Of a stretch of DNA of 64,000 bases, positions 58,230-64,000 are shown one piece after another. This DNA comes from Pseudomonas eutrophicaquae. GTDB taxonomy: Bacteria > Pseudomonadota > Gammaproteobacteria > Pseudomonadales > Pseudomonadaceae. The notes under the pieces are model-generated. The model ran no database searches. It was not told where the DNA came from and worked only from the letters and a program-made list of their open reading frames with translations. The stretch lies in assembly GCF_023544715.1 (NCBI RefSeq), contig NZ_JAMJEZ010000004.1:1-64000 (forward strand). The letters are read 5' to 3'. Position numbers and translations under genes: made by a program. Every line of letters begins with the position of its first letter. The first letter of the stretch is position 1.

Positions 58230-60167
58230 ATGCGTACCCGCCTTCCTGCCCTGCTCGCCGGCCTGCTGATCCCGCTTCTTGGCATCAGCAGCGAGACATG
58301 GGCCAACAGCGCTCTCACCCAGCAACGCCTGCTCTATGACGAAGCCAAGCGGGCGCTGGCCAAGCAGGACCCCGCGCCCTACCTGCGCCATCGCCAGGCC
58401 CTTGAGGGCTATGTGCTGGAGCCATACCTCGCCTATGAAGCCCTGACCCTGCGCGAGGCCAGCGCCAGCGCCGCCGAGATCGAGCGCTTTCTCATCGAAC
58501 ACCCGGACCTGCCGCAAAGCCGTCATCTGAAGCTGCGCTGGCTGCGCAGCCTGGCCGAGCGCGGGGACTGGCCGACCTTCATCCGCCATTACGACCCGGC
58601 GCTGGAGTTCGCCGAGCTGGACTGCATGTTCGGCGAGTACCAGTACCACCACGGTCAGGCCGCTGATGGCGCGGTCACCGCCCAGCGCCTGTGGCTGTCC
58701 GGGCAGTCACAGCCCGAGTCATGCGACCGGCTGTTCAGCCTCTGGCGGAGCAGCGGCGGGCTCACAGAATCGCTGCGCTGGCAGCGTCTGGTGCTGGCGG
58801 TCGAGGCGCGCAATTACGCTTTGGCGGGCTTTCTGCACAAGGGGCTGGGGGCGGAACGCGCCGCGGCGGCCCAGCAGCTGATCGAGGTAGGCCGCAAGCC
58901 GGAACTGCTGGCGCAGCGCGAGCGCTTCGCGCCGGGCCATCCGGCCAGTGGCGAGATCGTCACCCTCAGCCTGCGCCGGCTGGCCCGGCAGAATCCCCAG
59001 CAGGCCCTGACGCTGCTTGAGGTCTACAGCCGCGCCCTGCCTCTCGATGAAGTACAGCGCCTGGCCGTGGCCCGCGACATCGGGCTGGTGCTGGCGCGTC
59101 GTTTTGATCCCCAGGCGCTGGCGGTGATGGAGCGCTACGACCCGCAACTGCGTGACAGCGCGCTCAGTGAGTGGCGCATCCGCCTGCTGCTGCGCCAGCA
59201 GCGCTTTGCCGAAGCCCATCAGCTGACCCAGCGCATCCCGGCTGAGCTGGCCGCCAGCAACCGCTGGCGCTACTGGCAGGCGCGCACCCTGCAACTGTCG
59301 CGCCCCGGTCAGCGCGAGGCCCTGGCGCTGTACCGTCAGGTGGCTGAGGAGCGGGACTTCTACGGCTTTCTCGCCGCTGACCAGCTGCGCGTGCCCTACC
59401 GGCTCAATCACAAGCCGGCCAGCGTGGATACACAGGTGATACAGCGGATCCGCCACAGCCCGGCGATCCGCCGCGCCGTGGAGCTGCATGCTCGCGGCCT
59501 GATCGCCGACAGTCGCCGCGAATGGCTGCACGCCAGCCGCCTGTTCAACCGCGAGGAACTGCTCGCCCAGGCCCGGCTCGGCCATGAACTCGGCTGGCAC
59601 TTCCCAGCGATCCGCGCCATCACCCAGGCGCAGTACTGGGACGATCTGGAGGTGCGCTTCCCGATGGCCCATCGCCAGAGCATGGACCGCGAAGCGCAGA
59701 CCCGGGGTCTGGACCCGAGCTGGGTATTTGCCATCACTCGTCAGGAAAGTGCCTTCATGGCCGATGCCCGCTCCCATGTCGGCGCCATGGGCCTGATGCA
59801 GCTGATGCCGGCGACCGCCAAGGAAACCGCGCAGCGCTTTGGCATCCCGCTGCGCTCGCCGCAGCAGGCCTACGCCCCGGAAGTCAACATCCAGCTCGGC
59901 GCGGCTTATCTCAGTCAGGTCTACCGCCAGTTCGGCAGCAACCGGATCCTCGCCTCGGCCGCCTACAATGCCGGCCCCGGCCGGGTCCGCCAGTGGCTGC
60001 GGGGCCATGAGCAGCTGCCCTTTGATGTGTGGATCGAGACCATCCCATTCGATGAGACCCGCCAGTATGTGCAGAATGTGCTGACCTACGCGGTGATCTA
60101 CGGGGAAAAACTGGGCAACCCGCGCCCGCTGCTCGACCCCCACGAGCTGACCCTGAGCCAGCGCTGA
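58230..60167 (+). CDS. slt: Soluble lytic murein transglycosylase
   Basis: Slt cleaves peptidoglycan glycan strands to 1,6-anhydro products in the periplasm, feeding the NagZ recycling path. The 645-residue protein has a signal peptide (residues 1-25, ending ETWA/N), a long alpha-superhelical U-domain, and a C-terminal SLT domain with catalytic Glu in AITRQESAFMAD, then GAMGLMQLMPATAKETA and AAYNAGPGRVRQWL. ATG 58230 has GGAG at 58221-58224. The frame is open far upstream, antisense to uup, which is not coding. Confidence 0.95.
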   Translation: MRTRLPALLAGLLIPLLGISSETWANSALTQQRLLYDEAKRALAKQDPAPYLRHRQALEGYVLEPYLAYEALTLREASASAAEIERFLIEHPDLPQSRHLKLRWLRSLAERGDWPTFIRHYDPALEFAELDCMFGEYQYHHGQAADGAVTAQRLWLSGQSQPESCDRLFSLWRSSGGLTESLRWQRLVLAVEARNYALAGFLHKGLGAERAAAAQQLIEVGRKPELLAQRERFAPGHPASGEIVTLSLRRLARQNPQQALTLLEVYSRALPLDEVQRLAVARDIGLVLARRFDPQALAVMERYDPQLRDSALSEWRIRLLLRQQRFAEAHQLTQRIPAELAASNRWRYWQARTLQLSRPGQREALALYRQVAEERDFYGFLAADQLRVPYRLNHKPASVDTQVIQRIRHSPAIRRAVELHARGLIADSRREWLHASRLFNREELLAQARLGHELGWHFPAIRAITQAQYWDDLEVRFPMAHRQSMDREAQTRGLDPSWVFAITRQESAFMADARSHVGAMGLMQLMPATAKETAQRFGIPLRSPQQAYAPEVNIQLGAAYLSQVYRQFGSNRILASAAYNAGPGRVRQWLRGHEQLPFDVWIETIPFDETRQYVQNVLTYAVIYGEKLGNPRPLLDPHELTLSQR

Positions 60168-60183
60168 GGCGCGGCCAAGAGCC

Positions 60184-60217
60184 GCCGGGCAGGATGTATA
60201 TCAGCGCCCTGCCCGGC
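60184..60217. terminator. Hairpin between convergent slt and uvrB
   Basis: GCCGGGCAGG (60184-60193) and CCTGCCCGGC (60208-60217) form a perfect 10-bp stem with a 14-base loop, between the slt stop and the uvrB stop (60223). No T tract follows on either strand, so a role as terminator is uncertain. Confidence 0.4.
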
Positions 60218-60222
60218 GCGCG

Positions 60223-62232
<2,010 letters not shown>

Positions 62233-62329
62233 GCACACCTCGGGACCGGCATGCGCAGGCGACCGGCAACCGCCGCCTGCGCACGGATTTAGCCGGTGCT
62301 GCATATCGCCGCACCGGGATGGGGCTGTC

Positions 62330-62335
62330 TATAAT
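62330..62335 (+). promoter_or_regulatory. Candidate -10 box of the aromatic aminotransferase gene
   Basis: A perfect TATAAT lies 81 nt upstream of the ATG in the 184-base divergent gap. No good -35 is visible at 16-18 bases. The box is flanked by GGGGC and GCCCC, a short dyad. Confidence 0.35.
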
Positions 62336-62416
62336 ACCGCCCCATTCTGCGCACCCCCAGCCTGCCGAGCAGCCGGGTGCCATCCCGCCAACCCTCTCCC
62401 CTGCGAGCTGCCGTAC

Positions 62417-63613
62417 ATGAGCCTGTTCTCTGCCGTCGAAATGGCGCCCCGTGATCCGATCCTGGGCCTCAACGAAGCCTTCAATGCCGACCCTCGTCCA
62501 CACAAGGTCAACCTGGGCGTGGGCGTGTACTTCACCGAGGAAGGCCGCATCCCGCTGCTGCGCGCCGTGACCCTGGCCGAGCAGGCCCGCCTGGAAGCCC
62601 GCGCACCACGCGGCTACCTGCCGATTGAGGGCATCGCCGCCTACGACAGCGCCGTGCAGAAGCTGCTGTTTGGCGAAGACTCGCCGCTGCTGGCCGAAGG
62701 CCGCGTGGTCACCACCCAGTCGCTCGGCGGCACCGGCGCGCTGAAGACCGGCGCAGACTTCCTCAAGCGCCTGCTGCCTGACGCTGTGGTGGCGATCAGC
62801 AACCCGAGCTGGGAGAACCACCGCGCGCTGTTCGAGTCCGCCGGCTTCACGGTCGAGAACTACCGCTACTACGACGCCGCGACCCAGGGCCTGAATCTTG
62901 CCGGCATGCTGGAAGATCTGCGTGCCCTGCCAGAGCGCTCCATCGTCCTGCTGCACGCCTGCTGCCACAACCCGACCGGTGCCGACCTGACCTCGGCCGA
63001 CTGGCAACAGGTGCTGGAGGTGGTGCGCGAGCGCAACCACGTGCCGTTCCTCGATATCGCCTATCAGGGCTTTGGCGATGGCATCGCCGAGGATGCCGAA
63101 GCGGTGCGCCTGTTTGCCGCCTCGGGACTGGCGTTCTTTGTCGCCAGCTCCTTCTCCAAGTCGTTCTCGCTGTATGGCGAGCGCGTCGGCGCGCTGTCGA
63201 TCGTCACCGCCTCGAAGGAAGAAGCCGGCCGCGTGCTGTCGCAGGTCAAGCGCGTGATTCGCACCAACTACTCCAACCCGCCGACCCACGGTGCCAGCGT
63301 GGTGGCTGCGGTGCTCAACAGCCCGGAACTGCGCGCCCTCTGGGAAGAAGAACTGGGTGAGATGCGCCAGCGCATCAAGCAACTGCGCAGCAGCATGGTC
63401 GAGCAACTGGCCGCCCTCGGCGCCAAGCGCGACTTTGCCTTCGTCAACGAGCAGCGCGGCATGTTCTCCTACTCCGGCCTTACGCCCGAGCAGGTCGAGC
63501 ACCTGAAGAACGAGTTCGGGATCTACGCCGTTGGCACCGGGCGCATCTGTGTGGCCGCGCTGAACAGCCAGAACCTTGACGTGGTGACCCGCGCCATCGT
63601 CGAGGTGCTCTGA
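62417..63613 (+). CDS. Aromatic amino acid / aspartate aminotransferase (class I)
   Basis: A 398-residue PLP enzyme of the AspC/TyrB group. It starts MSLFSAVEMAPRDPILGLNE, has the substrate loop VNLGVGVYF, Asn185 in CCHNPTGAD, Asp213 and Tyr216 in FLDIAYQGFG, the Schiff-base Lys248 in SSFSKSFSLYGERVG, and the C-terminal Arg in GTGRICVAAL. It interconverts aspartate or aromatic amino acids and their keto acids with 2-oxoglutarate; the preference cannot be read. The Pseudomonas gene next to uvrB (PA3139) is the positional equivalent. The ribosome binding site at ATG 62417 is weak. Confidence 0.93.
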   Translation: MSLFSAVEMAPRDPILGLNEAFNADPRPHKVNLGVGVYFTEEGRIPLLRAVTLAEQARLEARAPRGYLPIEGIAAYDSAVQKLLFGEDSPLLAEGRVVTTQSLGGTGALKTGADFLKRLLPDAVVAISNPSWENHRALFESAGFTVENYRYYDAATQGLNLAGMLEDLRALPERSIVLLHACCHNPTGADLTSADWQQVLEVVRERNHVPFLDIAYQGFGDGIAEDAEAVRLFAASGLAFFVASSFSKSFSLYGERVGALSIVTASKEEAGRVLSQVKRVIRTNYSNPPTHGASVVAAVLNSPELRALWEEELGEMRQRIKQLRSSMVEQLAALGAKRDFAFVNEQRGMFSYSGLTPEQVEHLKNEFGIYAVGTGRICVAALNSQNLDVVTRAIVEVL

Positions 63614-63641
63614 GCCAGTCGGGAAGCCAGCCCGCCAAGGG

Positions 63642-63669
63642 TTGACTTCCCGTTACTGATCAGTAAGAT
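63642..63669 (+). promoter_or_regulatory. Predicted tRNA-Asn promoter
   Basis: TTGACT (63642-63647), a 16-base spacer and TAAGAT (63664-63669) are followed by a GC-rich discriminator (ACGCGCC), typical of stable-RNA promoters under stringent control. The mature tRNA begins 12 nt after the -10 box, so the 5' leader would be only a few nucleotides. Confidence 0.65.
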
Positions 63670-63681
63670 ACGCGCCGTTGT

Positions 63682-63757
63682 TCCGCGATAGCTCAGTCGG
63701 TAGAGCAAATGACTGTTAATCATTGGGTCCCTGGTTCGAGTCCAGGTCGCGGAGCCA
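63682..63757 (+). tRNA. tRNA-Asn (anticodon GTT)
   Basis: A 76-nt cloverleaf with the CCA end encoded. The acceptor stem TCCGCGA pairs with TCGCGGA, the D-arm is GCTCAGTCGGTAGAGC, the anticodon loop CTGTTAA carries GTT, and the T-arm is CTGGTTCGAGTCCAG. It is a single gene with its own promoter and terminator. Confidence 0.97.
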
Positions 63758-63762
63758 GATTC

Positions 63763-63794
63763 AAAAGCCCTTGGTGAAAACCAAGGGCTTTTTT
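63763..63794 (+). terminator. Intrinsic terminator of tRNA-Asn
   Basis: AAAAGCCCTTGGT (63763-63775), a GAAA tetraloop, and ACCAAGGGCTTTTTT (63780-63794) form an excellent terminator 5 nt after the CCA end. Its T tract touches the recD stop codon (63793-63795), and the A tract would give T residues for recD on the other strand, so it is likely bidirectional. Confidence 0.93.
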
Positions 63795-64000
63795 ATGCCC
63801 CCTGCAAACGCTCCAGCAAGCCACTGCGCCGCTGCACCCGGCGCTGTGCGGCCTCATCGAACACCGACGGGCGGCTCTCGATCAGACTGAAGTGCCGACG
63901 GGCCCGGGTGATGCCGGTATAGAGCAGCTCCTTGGTCAGCACCGGGCTCAGGCGATCGGGGAGAATCAGCGCGGTGTGGGTGAACTCCGAGCCCTGGGAC
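63793..64000 (-). CDS. recD: Exodeoxyribonuclease V alpha subunit, C-terminal end (partial)
   Basis: The last 69 codons read SQGSEFTHTALILPDRLSPV, then a helicase motif VI-type segment ELLYTGITRARRHFSLIE, and end in LLERLQGA. This matches the RecD C-terminus, where the SQGSE and YTGITRAR motifs belong to the SF1 helicase core. RecD is the fast 5'-3' motor of RecBCD in double-strand-break repair. Another SF1 helicase (RecD2, or UvrD-like) is possible but fits less well. Upstream parts are outside the window. Confidence 0.82.
   Translation of the reverse strand, partial: SQGSEFTHTALILPDRLSPVLTKELLYTGITRARRHFSLIESRPSVFDEAAQRRVQRRSGLLERLQGA

Overview
This window looks like a chromosomal housekeeping segment from a GC-rich gammaproteobacterium of the family Pseudomonadaceae. 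I infer this from protein signatures and from gene order. The run etfB/etfD, DUF1285, tatD, holB, tmk, mltG, pabC, fabF, acpP, fabG, fabD, plsX, rpmF, yceD, maf, sppA, HAD, rluC, rne, murB, kdsB, trm112, lpxK, exbDB, comEC, DUF2062, lolDC, sthA, nqr, long-form gap, mfd, csiV, MTI phosphorylase, nagZ, lexA, DUF6586, topA, DUF1653, fadAB, uup, slt is, from memory, essentially that of Pseudomonas aeruginosa PA2952 to PA3020. The species cannot be named from sequence reading alone. There is no IS element, prophage, CRISPR array or island.

Layout. 1-3.9 kb: divergent etfB and etfD (electron entry from acyl-CoA oxidation), DUF1285, and a class V aminotransferase on the other strand. 3.9-13.6 kb: one long minus-strand array from yceD and rpmF through fatty-acid synthesis to pabC, mltG, tmk, holB and tatD, with most start and stop codons overlapping. 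acpP has its own promoter and a terminator on each side. 13.7-20.7 kb: maf, sppA, a HAD phosphatase, rluC, then rne with its own promoter, a leader of about 480 nt and a repeat-rich C-terminal domain. 20.8-29.8 kb: envelope genes (murB, kdsB, lpxK, exbBD, comEC, lolD and one lolC/E-family gene). 30-39.4 kb: a glycerophosphodiesterase, soluble transhydrogenase, and the complete Na+-NQR operon nqrABCDEF-apbE-nqrM.

39.7-48.3 kb: long-form GAPDH, mfd, csiV, MTI phosphorylase, nagZ coupled to a signal-less YkuD protein, and divergent lexA with a clear LexA box. 48.3-55.5 kb: two small conserved genes, topA, DUF1653 and the fadBA beta-oxidation complex. 55.7-64 kb: a UspA protein, the ABC-F ATPase uup, lytic transglycosylase slt, uvrB, an aromatic/aspartate aminotransferase, tRNA-Asn and the 3' end of recD.

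Functional themes: fatty-acid synthesis next to ribosomal protein L32; cell-wall turnover (mltG, slt, nagZ, YkuD protein); DNA repair and topology (mfd, lexA, uvrB, topA, recD); and membrane redox (ETF-QO, NQR, SthA). I found no obviously new multi-gene system. The most interesting points are the nagZ-coupled cytoplasmic YkuD protein beside lexA, the single lolC/E-family gene, losses from an otherwise conserved order (pilZ, ptpA, psrA, sulA), the long rne leader, and an inverted repeat around the nqr promoter.
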